Assembly (NCBI GenBank): GCA_965151315.1
Contig: CBCTZG010000044.1
Location: 1 to 22,557 of the forward strand
From: Avimonoglobus sp965151315
GTDB taxonomy: Bacteria; Bacillota; Clostridia; UBA1381
Length of the DNA: 22,557 nt
Reading direction: 5' to 3'
The translations under genes and the position numbers were made by a program. This document shows positions 5,676 to 14,800 of this stretch, in pieces. Positions within the stretch are counted from its first letter, which is position 1. Each line of letters begins with the position of its first letter. The notes below the pieces were generated by a model, which had not been told where the DNA came from, did not search any database, and saw only the letters and a program-made list of their open reading frames with translations.

Positions 5676-7250
5676 TTATATCCTCCCATCAATTACATTT
5701 TCCATTATTTCATCGTTTAAGAGTTCACTTGTACGATACACTTGGTCCGCCAAACGTTCAAGGGAAAAGGCAAAATGACTGCCTTTATCAAGCAATATTC
5801 CTGTCAGCCTTGAACCTGTATCTGCTTTGAATTTATCTAATAATTCAAGAAATTCATCAGATACATCACATTCGCCGTCCGTTATAAAAACGATATCCGG
5901 TTTCTCTAATTTGTCGCTTGCATACAGGGAAAACACCTCACTGAGAGGCGCCTCAAAGTCTGTTCCGCCATTTAAAAATGTTTCCGCACAATCAAGAACC
6001 TTTTTCGGATCGCATGATTCGTCTTTCGGAAAATAGTCTACTTTGGTATCACACGCAAAATGTACCAATGCAAAATTCGTATGATTTATTCTGCAAATCT
6101 CATATAAGACCATAGCAGTCGCCATACCATAAGCATTATTTTCTCCAAAAGTTGATTGCGATTCATCCAGACAAACGATAATATCGCCTTTGCCTTTATA
6201 TTCCGGTTCCCGTTTTCTATACTGCTTTAATGCCTTATTCTGATATTTCTTCAAAAACAAAGGCATAAGCTCCGGCATAGCAAGCAGCGAAAGCTCGGAA
6301 GTTAATGCACGGTTGATAGTGTTGCCATACTCAATATCGTACTTTTCTCCGCGGCCGTATGTATAACCCGCCAATCGCTTAGAGTTTAGCATTTCCTTAT
6401 ATCTTCCCAGGAACCGGGCAATGTATTTCAGCTTAGAAGACGCAGCAGTCCGTTTCAGGATTTCCATATTAACAGAATTTTTCTGCATATTGCTGTCGCC
6501 ATTGCCCCAAGCCATAACAGCGCTTTTGATTTCATCCGCACGCTCCAAAGCAGAATTAACCGCTGAAGCGATAAATGTTTTTATCTTTGCGCTGTTTTTC
6601 TTGAATCCGCCTTGTATGATTTTGGAAAAGTTTTGAATTTGTTCCTCTTTTTCAGCAATCTTATTCGCCGTTTTGACAGCCTTTTGTTCTATCACCTCCG
6701 CTTGTTCCGGCAGGGCGTTGCCCATATCCCTAACCAAGTCCTGCAAAGTTTGTAAGAGCTGCTCTTTATCCTGTTCCATGGTATCCAGCCCATTCACCTG
6801 TCCTTTGCCTGCCACAGCCTTATTCATAATGCTGGTCAGATTCTCAAACAGGGATTTTGTAAATTCTTCCGTAGCGCCGATTGCAGGCAGCTCCTTGCCC
6901 TCGCATACGCTTTTTACAGCAGAGTAGTTATCGTCTGCCATTAAATCAGAAAGAATGTTTTTGTTAAACTCCTTTGCGAGCTGCGACATTTTACTTTCAT
7001 CAACATATCGTGGTTTTAACCCATATATCGACTGAAAAACATCTTCAATTAAACTTTCAAAAGATTTTAACTTTTTCTTTCCTTTGTCTGCGTAATCTGC
7101 AAGTTCGGGAACATCTCTGCTCAAATCTTCAAATATCTCCTGCTCAATTTTCGTTGACTTCAGCACGCGGTCTGTTATTTGCCTTGCACCAGAGCCGCCG
7201 GATAAAAGACTGCTTGACGCCACATCTCCAATACTTTTAAATCGTTCCAT
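5676..7250 (-). CDS. VWA-domain protein, partner of the MoxR ATPase
   Basis: A 524-residue protein with a C-terminal von Willebrand A domain (about 355-515). The metal-ion site is complete: DESQS at 362-366, T430 in GGTDF, and D458 in ITDGE. Residues 1-350 are helical, with a charged coiled-coil-like stretch near 155-215. The arrangement resembles ViaA/CoxE-type proteins, which work with a MoxR AAA+ ATPase to remodel other proteins. Here the MoxR gene is two genes upstream, with ssb in between. ATG at 7250 with AAGGAG upstream. It probably acts in the cytoplasm, and an SSB-coated or replication complex is a reasonable guess for the target given the neighbours, but nothing in the sequence proves it. 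Confidence 0.9.
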   Translation of the reverse strand: MERFKSIGDVASSSLLSGGSGARQITDRVLKSTKIEQEIFEDLSRDVPELADYADKGKKKLKSFESLIEDVFQSIYGLKPRYVDESKMSQLAKEFNKNILSDLMADDNYSAVKSVCEGKELPAIGATEEFTKSLFENLTSIMNKAVAGKGQVNGLDTMEQDKEQLLQTLQDLVRDMGNALPEQAEVIEQKAVKTANKIAEKEEQIQNFSKIIQGGFKKNSAKIKTFIASAVNSALERADEIKSAVMAWGNGDSNMQKNSVNMEILKRTAASSKLKYIARFLGRYKEMLNSKRLAGYTYGRGEKYDIEYGNTINRALTSELSLLAMPELMPLFLKKYQNKALKQYRKREPEYKGKGDIIVCLDESQSTFGENNAYGMATAMVLYEICRINHTNFALVHFACDTKVDYFPKDESCDPKKVLDCAETFLNGGTDFEAPLSEVFSLYASDKLEKPDIVFITDGECDVSDEFLELLDKFKADTGSRLTGILLDKGSHFAFSLERLADQVYRTSELLNDEIMENVIDGRI

Positions 7251-7273
7251 ATTCGCTCCTTAAAAGTGCGGCG

Positions 7274-7296
7274 TGAGGAGGAGTCAATCCTCCTCA
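7274..7296 (-). promoter_or_regulatory. Strong hairpin between ssb and the VWA gene
   Basis: Minus-strand ATGAGGAGGATTGACTCCTC lies within a perfect stem GAGGAGGA/TCCTCCTC with a five-base loop TTGAC. No T-run follows at once, so it is not a good terminator. It contains a Shine-Dalgarno-like arm and its complement about 25 bases before the true ribosome site (AAGGAG). Possible roles are RNA processing, transcript protection after ssb, or tuning of translation. Confidence 0.6.
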
Positions 7297-7313
7297 TACC
7301 ACAACATTGTTCA

Positions 7314-7760
7314 TTAGAATGGTAAATCATCATCAAAACCGTCGGAATTCATAAAGCCTTCTTCGGCAGGAAACCCATCGTCAAAGCCACCGCCGATATT
7401 GCCGCTTGCAGCGTTATTGCCGCCGTTTTCATTTTTCGCAGAATCAGCAAATCCCAATTCTTCTGAATTGATACGGAAACCATATCCTTTTGTGCCGTCC
7501 TCTTTTTCCCAGGTATAGGTTTCAAGAGAACCGCATACAGAAACCTGCTTTCCCTTACTAAAATATTTTTTCGCAAATTCAGCAGATTTTCTCCACGCAA
7601 CTACAGGAATAAAGTCTGCCGTAGGCTGTTTTTGGTCTTTACCCTTATAGCGTTTGTCAACTGCAATCGTGAAGTTTGCAACAGGTACATCATCACCCAC
7701 GGTTTTAAATTCCACATCTCTTACCAGTCTGCCAATAAAAATACACTTATTTAATGCCAT
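7314..7760 (-). CDS. ssb: Single-stranded DNA-binding protein
   Basis: A 148-residue SSB. The OB-fold spans about 1-108, with the usual opening MALNKCIFIGRLVRD, the strand FTIAVDKRYKGK, and GKQVSVCGSLETYTW. A Gly/Asn-rich linker follows, then the acidic tip DDDLPF (143-148), which in SSBs recruits replication and repair proteins. The length is normal. ATG at 7760 with AGGAGG eight bases upstream. Conjugative elements often carry their own SSB to protect the transferred strand and its replication. Here it lies between the MoxR and VWA genes, 20 bp after the MoxR stop. Confidence 0.97.
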   Translation of the reverse strand: MALNKCIFIGRLVRDVEFKTVGDDVPVANFTIAVDKRYKGKDQKQPTADFIPVVAWRKSAEFAKKYFSKGKQVSVCGSLETYTWEKEDGTKGYGFRINSEELGFADSAKNENGGNNAASGNIGGGFDDGFPAEEGFMNSDGFDDDLPF

Positions 7761-7780
7761 ACGATCATCCTCCTAAAACT

Positions 7781-9166
7781 TTAAAATTCCAATGCCATCC
7801 GTTCTGCTAACGGGACAAATGGCGCATGCGTTAATTCTGCCGCTTTTTTCAGCATCCCGTTCATTTCTTTCTCCGCATTGTCGATTTCCGTATGATCTTC
7901 CTCAGAAATATCATCAGACTTTAAATTCATCAAATCCTTGTATATCCTGAGTAATTCTCTCGAAAACACAACATTTGGTTTCAGAAGTTCTGTCTGTTCC
8001 GCCTGTTCGGCAGCGAGTTTTGCAACCGTTTCCTCCATAACTGCTAAACTTTCGTTCGCCATCGAAATCAATTTACCTATTTCTGTGCCGATTGGATTTT
8101 CACATACATCTGATATTATTTTTTCAACCGTTGGAATTTCCGCAGGAGTATTCCAAAAATAGTTTTTCAGAACCGTCAAATCTTTTGGAGTAACCTCGGA
8201 ATTTCCATTCAAATAAGCTTTTGCCTGCACAATAGGAGTGAAACCAAAAAACTTCCTGTCGGATACATGGATTCCGTTTCGCCGCAGTGCACACAGCAAA
8301 TTATCCATAAGCTCGTTGATTTTGTCCGGAACAGGAATTTTTGACGCTTTATTCTGCATTTCATACAACTCATCCAGCGTGATACAGGTTTTAGCGGCCT
8401 TTTGCGTTTTGCCTTGTTTCCCCTCCAATACCTTTATGCGGTTTTCCTTTTCTTGCACATACCCAGTCAGTACCTTTAATTCAAAACGGTCATACAAGGG
8501 CTTTAATATTGCCTGTGCAGAATCGTTGAAATTCGGTATCTCATTCGATGCAGAAAAGAATGAGATTACCGGAATATCCGCCGTCTGTCCCTCATTGGTA
8601 TAAACCCTTTCATTCAAGGCTGTAAGCAGGGAATTGAGTATTCCATCATTTGATTTAAAAATCTCATCGAGGAATACGATATGACTGTCCGGGATTTTTC
8701 CGTCCGTAATCATTTTCGGAGTCCCACTATGCAAGGCACAAATGATATGCTTTAAATATGTAAGCCTTTTTGCCGCAGCGGTTGCCTCTTCCAAAGCGCT
8801 GTTTTGCCCGTCTTTTTCATATTGGTTATATAACCTTTGGAGTTCATCCGAAAGTTCTTTATACCGGGACTCTTTCATAAGCTCACTCTGCGGCAGATTG
8901 CCGGGAATAAGACTTGAAAGGTCAAGACGTCCAAAAAGCTGTTCTTCGTCAGTTTGTTTTGACATAAGCCGTTCAAACTGTTTAGCGCCCGTGATACGTT
9001 TGCGGAACTCATTGATTGCATAACTCTTTGCCTGCCCGGTATCGCCTAAAATAAACAGGTTTTTGCGGGCAATCAGGCAGATTGCAATACATTCTGTCAG
9101 TTCTTCGCGCTCTGCAACCTCAAGGTTTACCTCGTCAATGATTGCATTCATTTTTGTAAATAACAT
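7781..9166 (-). CDS. MoxR-family AAA+ ATPase
   Basis: A 461-residue AAA+ protein. Walker A GDTGQAKS at 41-48, the MoxR segment LFGRLDLSSL (77-86), Walker B IVFLDE at 163-168, NSLLTALNERVYTN (178-191), sensor SASNE at 205-209, and an Arg in YDRFEL (about 225-230) as arginine finger. The C-terminal 180 residues are helical (lid plus extension with coiled-coil-like MEETVAKLAAEQAEQ). The size and layout are closer to RavA-type proteins than to short 320-residue MoxR proteins. ATG at 9166 with GGAGG just upstream, overlapping the end of the preceding gene. MoxR ATPases act as chaperones for assembly or remodelling of complexes together with VWA proteins. The partner here is the gene at 5676-7250. 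Confidence 0.93.
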   Translation of the reverse strand: MLFTKMNAIIDEVNLEVAEREELTECIAICLIARKNLFILGDTGQAKSYAINEFRKRITGAKQFERLMSKQTDEEQLFGRLDLSSLIPGNLPQSELMKESRYKELSDELQRLYNQYEKDGQNSALEEATAAAKRLTYLKHIICALHSGTPKMITDGKIPDSHIVFLDEIFKSNDGILNSLLTALNERVYTNEGQTADIPVISFFSASNEIPNFNDSAQAILKPLYDRFELKVLTGYVQEKENRIKVLEGKQGKTQKAAKTCITLDELYEMQNKASKIPVPDKINELMDNLLCALRRNGIHVSDRKFFGFTPIVQAKAYLNGNSEVTPKDLTVLKNYFWNTPAEIPTVEKIISDVCENPIGTEIGKLISMANESLAVMEETVAKLAAEQAEQTELLKPNVVFSRELLRIYKDLMNLKSDDISEEDHTEIDNAEKEMNGMLKKAAELTHAPFVPLAERMALEF

Positions 9167-9175
9167 ATTAACCTC

Positions 9176-9724
9176 CTATATCATCGGGAATCCCTTATAA
9201 TGTACAGCCGCCTTCTTTGCAAGAGTAACATAGGGCTTATTTCTAACCGGCATATCTGATATTGCCCTAAACCATTCACAACACAATCTCGAAAAATTTT
9301 GTTGTATGGTTTTGTGAACACCCAGCATCATATTGATAAAGCCTTCATTATCCTTTGTAAGCCGCAAATACTGTTCCATCAAATCTACTGCCGATTTATC
9401 GTCTCTGAAATCAAAGATAAATTCCTCCTCAATTCCATGTGCCGACAATTTATGTTTACTCAAATGGTCGTATTTGACAGCTACAGGGAGTTTCTTTGCA
9501 AATGCAACCGATGCCTCGTTTCTTTCATCATAAAGTTCAACCTTTGCTAATGCTTTAAACCATTCAAAGCAAAGCATGGTAAAATTATGCTGTACTCTCA
9601 CACTTCGTTCACGCATAATAGCTGAAAAGCGTTTGCCAGATTCACCAAATACATTTACATATAGGTCCATAGCATTTGCCACATCATATCCGATTGATAC
9701 ATTAACAATTTTCTTTGTGTCCAT
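9176..9724 (-). CDS. Hypothetical protein built of two internal repeats (182 aa)
   Basis: I do not recognise the family. The protein contains the same unit twice: about 16-80 and 111-172. The core matches are QHNFTMLCFEWFKAL (45-59) and QQNFSRLCCEWFRAI (141-155), followed by similar Tyr/Arg/Asn and AKK segments (ASVAFAKKLPV and YVTLAKKAAV). Each unit is predicted helical with aromatic residues. ATG at 9724 with AGGAGGT about ten bases upstream. The stop TAG is immediately followed by the MoxR ribosome site, so the two are translated from one transcript and might interact. A small adaptor or substrate-recognition protein for the ATPase is one guess. Confidence 0.8.
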   Translation of the reverse strand: MDTKKIVNVSIGYDVANAMDLYVNVFGESGKRFSAIMRERSVRVQHNFTMLCFEWFKALAKVELYDERNEASVAFAKKLPVAVKYDHLSKHKLSAHGIEEEFIFDFRDDKSAVDLMEQYLRLTKDNEGFINMMLGVHKTIQQNFSRLCCEWFRAISDMPVRNKPYVTLAKKAAVHYKGFPMI

Positions 9725-9739
9725 TACAAAAATTACCTC

Positions 9740-10213
9740 CTACGCACTTTTTTCGATACCCTCGTCATCACCAAACCAATACTGCATATCCCGGTATGAC
9801 ATCCGTTCGTCCGAGATCAGTTTTCCTGCCTCGTAACTTTGGATTTGTCTGATACCATTCCCGAGTTCCCGATAAGCAAGAACAAAAGTCAGTTTCGGAA
9901 AATCCTGCGATACCTTTTTAATTAGACGTTCCGGCCCTGTATTCGGTGTTGTGAAATAATAGTTCACATCCCCGAATTTCGGATTTACTACATCACGCTT
10001 TAATGTAGGCTCGTAGAAATTCCCTTTAACGCCCCAATGTTCTTTTCGCCAATCGCAAACATCAGATATATGAAGGGCGGGCGTGGGATAAAGGTTATCA
10101 AAATGATAGTTTTCCTCAATATTTTCTTTGCCGTCTCTGAATCTACTGTCAAAACTCAAAAGAGCAGCATAATCTCCATTGACCGACAAAACATTTTCGC
10201 ATTGATTTGCCAT
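9740..10213 (-). CDS. YubB/Api92-like protein (ferredoxin-like fold, DUF1281-type)
   Basis: A 157-residue protein starting MANQCENVLSVNGD, with LYPTP near residue 40, CDWRKEHWGVKGN near 53-65, and YYFTTPNTGPERLIKKVSQDFP near 85-106. These match the pattern of plasmid and phage YubB/Api92-like proteins, which have a ferredoxin-like fold and no established activity. ATG at 10213 with GGAGG seven bases upstream. It is an accessory gene in the replication/maintenance run. The C-terminus (about 120-157) is acidic. Function unknown. Confidence 0.8.
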   Translation of the reverse strand: MANQCENVLSVNGDYAALLSFDSRFRDGKENIEENYHFDNLYPTPALHISDVCDWRKEHWGVKGNFYEPTLKRDVVNPKFGDVNYYFTTPNTGPERLIKKVSQDFPKLTFVLAYRELGNGIRQIQSYEAGKLISDERMSYRDMQYWFGDDEGIEKSA

Positions 10214-10229
10214 TTTTATACCTCCAAAT

Positions 10230-10589
10230 TTACGCAGCCTTATTACAGAGTTCGATTACTTTCTGGCAATCTTCCATCTCAAAATATCCGATATGTGTTG
10301 CCTTAAAGGGAAGTCCCATCTGTTTTGACAACCATTTGTATCCATCGGTTCTTGACATATTTCTGTCCCGCCAGAATTTATCGAATACCTGATGGGCTTC
10401 TTTGCGTTTCGTTCTTAGAATACTGTTTGCAAGCGTCCCCAAAGGCTTTTCGCTCGCCTTATGTACGCCTACAAATGCATTACAGTTTGTGCAAAGATAA
10501 ATCTTGCCGTAATCTTTTCCGTAAATTGTGCTGCTGTCCGTTAATATAACTTTCCCTCCGCAATAACGGCAAATAGTAGGCTTTTTCAA
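10230..10589 (-). CDS. Zinc-finger protein, DUF3268-type
   Basis: A 119-residue protein with a four-Cys zinc site: C7 and C10 in CRYCG, C33 and C36 in LCTNCN. The following text NAFVGVHKASEKPLGTLA and the segment EAHQVFDKFW are typical of the phage/plasmid zinc-finger-containing family DUF3268. It starts with TTG (10589), eight bases after GGGGGTG. No ATG is available. The ribosome site overlaps the dnaN stop, so the genes are tightly coupled. A role in nucleic-acid binding during replication is likely from the context but not proven. Confidence 0.85.
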   Translation of the reverse strand: MKKPTICRYCGGKVILTDSSTIYGKDYGKIYLCTNCNAFVGVHKASEKPLGTLANSILRTKRKEAHQVFDKFWRDRNMSRTDGYKWLSKQMGLPFKATHIGYFEMEDCQKVIELCNKAA

Positions 10590-10602
10590 ATATTTACACC
10601 CC

Positions 10603-11784
10603 CTAAGCTGCCGCCTGCTGATTGTCCGCAGTTGTTTTTGTCTTGTTTACTTTCTTTGTTTTCTTTTCCTCATATTTTTCAAACTGTTTTAAGGCAATGT
10701 TTTCCGGAACAGGCATCAGCAGAAACTGGTTGAATTGATCCATAACAACAAGATAACCGTTTTTATCCAAACGAATTACCAATCTTCCTTCAACGGTCTT
10801 GAACACATCCTTCAAAGTCTGTGAACGGTAATAGTATGTTTTTCCTGCATTGCCTTGTATCTTAATGACTTTTGCAGTATTAGCGCCATTACCCACATCA
10901 TTTTTTGTTGACATTTCAATTTTATCGTCAGCGAAATCAAATCTTATGTAGGATGATTCCGAACCCATTGAAGAAATATCAAAGATGTTAAGTATTTGTT
11001 CCCTCAGTTCATCAAATTCTACTGCTGCAACATAATCCGTCTTCAGATTGTTGAAAACCATATCAACATCGACATACTCCTGCAGCAATCGTTTCGCAGA
11101 GAAGAGCATACCCTCCTTCATAAATATAACAGAATTGCCACAGACGCCGACTTCCAGTTCAGAATCCCCGGCAGCCGACGCAAGATAGGAAAGCATTTCC
11201 TTTGTTAACGTAAACTTTAGTTCTCCGTCGCAATTCATCTGCTTGGTTGCCAATGCAATGCTGTTCATATTACAGCCCATAGCCCTTATTTTATCCTTGG
11301 TTATTTCAAAATGAATACCTTTCAAGGAGTCTGATGCGCCATTTTTAGCAGCAGCCGCATAGGTCTTTGCGTAAAACTTCCGCATATCGGATATATATAC
11401 CAAACTGCTCGGGAACGGAATTTCCGGTTTCGGATATCTTTCACCATCAAGCACTTTCATTGTATAAGTGCAAATGCCGGATTTTATTACAACCGTCCCT
11501 TTCTGTGTTTCTTCAAAAAGAACGTCATCGCCGCCAAGCAGAGTAAGAATATCCAACAATAGTTTTGCGGTCATAACAAAACTTCCGCCTGTTTCAACCT
11601 CCGGTTTGAATTTTCGCTGAATAGCCGCCTCTTGATTTGTTGCAGTCATATACAGATAACCGTCATTTTCATTTGCTTCGATTAAAAACCCGGTTAATTC
11701 CTGCAACGTACTGCTTTTGGGGACAATTCTTATCATTGTTTTTAAATGCTCCAACATTACTTTCCTGTTTACTGTAAATTTCAC
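10603..11784 (-). CDS. dnaN: DNA polymerase III beta subunit (sliding clamp)
   Basis: A 393-residue homologue of the beta clamp. Such proteins form a ring around DNA and tether polymerases and repair proteins. Typical features are the opening MKFTVNRKVMLEHLKTMIRI, the FVMTAKLLLDIL segment near 70-81, LDGERYPKPEIP near 122-133, and FLLMPVPENI near the C-terminus in the position of the usual MPM/R ending. The last 30 residues are an extra Lys/Thr/Ala-rich tail. Normal clamps have 365-380 residues. The start is GTG (11784) with GGAGGG about ten bases upstream. A private clamp on a mobile element implies a replication mode partly independent of the host clamp, or recruitment of specific partners. 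Sequence divergence from chromosomal DnaN is evident. Confidence 0.9.
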   Translation of the reverse strand: MKFTVNRKVMLEHLKTMIRIVPKSSTLQELTGFLIEANENDGYLYMTATNQEAAIQRKFKPEVETGGSFVMTAKLLLDILTLLGGDDVLFEETQKGTVVIKSGICTYTMKVLDGERYPKPEIPFPSSLVYISDMRKFYAKTYAAAAKNGASDSLKGIHFEITKDKIRAMGCNMNSIALATKQMNCDGELKFTLTKEMLSYLASAAGDSELEVGVCGNSVIFMKEGMLFSAKRLLQEYVDVDMVFNNLKTDYVAAVEFDELREQILNIFDISSMGSESSYIRFDFADDKIEMSTKNDVGNGANTAKVIKIQGNAGKTYYYRSQTLKDVFKTVEGRLVIRLDKNGYLVVMDQFNQFLLMPVPENIALKQFEKYEEKKTKKVNKTKTTADNQQAAA

Positions 11785-11801
11785 TGAAAAATAACCCTCC
11801 T

Positions 11802-14800
11802 TCAGCTCGCCTCTAACAAATCAAACAAACTCATTTGACTGTCAGCATAGCTATCATTCGTTTGTACTTCATTCACCTGTTTTGTTTCCTTAATACTGTT
11901 AGCCCTTTTTGCAAGAAGAACAGCCCGCTGAATTTTATCAGATATAGAAACAACTGTTGCAACTTTAACCTCGACAGTTTCTGCTTCAGTTTCCGCATCA
12001 GGTTCCATAATATAATCCGAATCATCAGCGATGTCTTCAGATATATCATCTTTCAAAATGGCCATCTTTTTATACATCGCCGCAATATCTTCAATCTCGC
12101 CCTGTATTCCTTTTGTAAGTTCTCTTGCGAGTTCCGAAGTCATATCACAGCAATCGCTCATTGCCGCCAATCCCTCGTCAGAGAAATTCCCTTCAACAAG
12201 TGTTGCCGCTGCCAGTTTTGTTGCCATCAGGCGTATTGCCCGCGCCTGCATAACACCCCTATAATAGAGGATATATACTTCAATTCTGTCAGCTGTCTGA
12301 TTGATTCTCCAAGAGCGTCTGGAGGCTTGCCGGAAGGTGAACAGGTTATAGCCGATGTTGTAAAAAATAAGAGTGGTAAAAGCATTCAAATCCAGCCCCG
12401 TCTCAACCAACGATGGATTGGTTATCAGGACGTCAAGACCTTCCTCAATTCTTTTCTCCACCCATTCCTCACGCTTTTCCGGCTTTACTTTCTGTTCAAG
12501 TACAGCGACTCTGTAGCCTTTATCCTCCAATATTTTTTTAAGTTTATCCTGTGTGTCGATCTTCACCCAGCTTGTATAAATTAAGACCTTCTCTCCGTTC
12601 GCGACCTTTTTGTCAACAATCTCAACCGCAGCAGTATCCTTTTCGTGCAGTTCCTCAAATGTTGATAAATCTTTCGGCTTTGTTTCAAAATCCTTGCCGA
12701 TAGAAATAGCATCTGCATCGTAGGGCTGATCCGGATATGTTGTCAAAAGGCTTAAGAATTTAGACATTAACTTTGTCGCAAGCCGTCTGTCGCTTCTCAT
12801 AATACTTCTGTACTGGCTTTCAAGCTTGTCATATTCATCCTTGATTTCCTGCTTGAGTTCAAGTTCAATCGGAATTTCTTCATATTCCGGCAAGTGTTTC
12901 CCCATATCATTCAGAGAGAGGAACACAGCGCAGTCAATTAAAAATCTTGAATACACAAGCGGAGATACGCCGGGCTGTTGCCTTATCCGCAGAAGCTTTC
13001 GGCTGCTTTTACTATTTGCATTATAATCGCCTTCTTCCATCTGATACATCGTTTCTGTAACGCCATACTCATTGTTAAAGGCAGCAGAAGCGTTATACTC
13101 CTTGTTATCCACCTGCATTAAATATGGCACAATTCGATACAACAAATAAAACATACCGCTTGAATAACCGTTTATCAATGTTGCAGTCATGCCAATGACT
13201 TTTTTGCTGCAACCGACTAAGGTTTCCATTGCATCACCCTGTCCGCTGTCGCCTTTGAATTGATGCAGCTCATCCAAGATAACGCCGTCAATCTGTTTTA
13301 GACGCTCTGCTATATAACTGCTCACAGCATAACGCCGATAAGCGCCCCTCGCAATAAATACCTGGTCGGGATGCTCCATAATCTCAGTAATTTTAGCAAG
13401 CACTTTGGGATCTTCGGTCTTTCTTAAATGGGATGATGCAAATTTGCGATACACAAAACCATATCCGCCTATCTTTACCCATTGATTACTTGATAACCTT
13501 GTATCATTGGGATTAAGGGCGGTCCATAAAGGCATACCGCATTCTTTGCATTTATGATTTTGTGTTGTTTCTTTTTTGAAGAATAGCGAGTCCGCATTTC
13601 GCCAAGCTCCCGTTCCGTCACTTTTGTCTTCCATTTCAATGATTTCATTACACCAGGGACAAACAAAAGCCTTTTTCATATTAGAATACACAGCGGCAGG
13701 TTTTCGCATATAGCCGTCTCTCGCACGTTCCTTTGAAATAATGGCATACACCGTTTTCTTACCTTCCACATATTCACGGTGTATCCTGTCGACATCGGCA
13801 AGGCTGTGTATCACCTCAGCTTTCGTATCAGGCAAGGTTTCCTCAATTTCCCGCACCCATTTTTTCGTCACATGGGATGGGCATAGGATAACATTAAACG
13901 CCTTTTTCCCCATTTGGTGCGCTGCAAGAGCAGAGGATCCTATCTTTGTTTTGCCGCTGCCGCATTCCGCTACAATAACTCCGACTTTTGATTTATCCAG
14001 CCTGCGTTTGATAGCCTCAGCCACCGCAAGCTGTGCCGGATATAGGCTGTAGCCCACATTCTTTTTCAGGTTTCCGTTAATCTTTTTCAATTCATCACAA
14101 ATATCTTCTGTGGATGGGTCGAAAAGCGGATTAAAAGATTCCCTTATTCTATTCGCAATCGTAATGCCGTACTGATTCAAATACTGCGAAACGGTTTCAA
14201 TATTTTCAAAACCGCTGCCCGGCACAGAATTCGGAATAGAAATCAAACCTTGTTTGAGTCCATTGTTTATGATGTACTCCATCTCTTTTTCCTCGTTGTC
14301 GAGTTCAAGCATGTACGCATCAAATCGCTCGCTTGCAGACAATACCTCAAGCTGTACAAGGATTTTTTGTTTAAAACATTCTCCCAGAACATAATCCTTA
14401 AACTCCGGAATAAGAGGAATCGCTGTTTTTTTGTCAAGTTCTTCATATAACGAGTCTGTATCGCCTTCCTTACAGAAGATATACATTTTTCGCTTGGTAT
14501 CTTTTGACTTTTCTTCCTCTTCATCATTATCCTTTCGCACTTCACTGTTTTCATCATCAAGAGCAAGCATCGTCCCTTCCGCATAAATGCCGTCATGAGT
14601 AATGCTTCTCTTGTATTTTGGGTGTCGTGCTTTCAAAATGAGAGTATGCCCTTCAACAACGGTTTCAACTCCCGCATTGTTGTTCAACGCATCAGCTATA
14701 CCGCGAACAGGTTCAGGGTATCCGCCAAAACGCATAGCGACTAAGTTACGCTCCTTACTGTTTGCTTTGTGATACACAAGTGTATCTGCATAACATTCCA

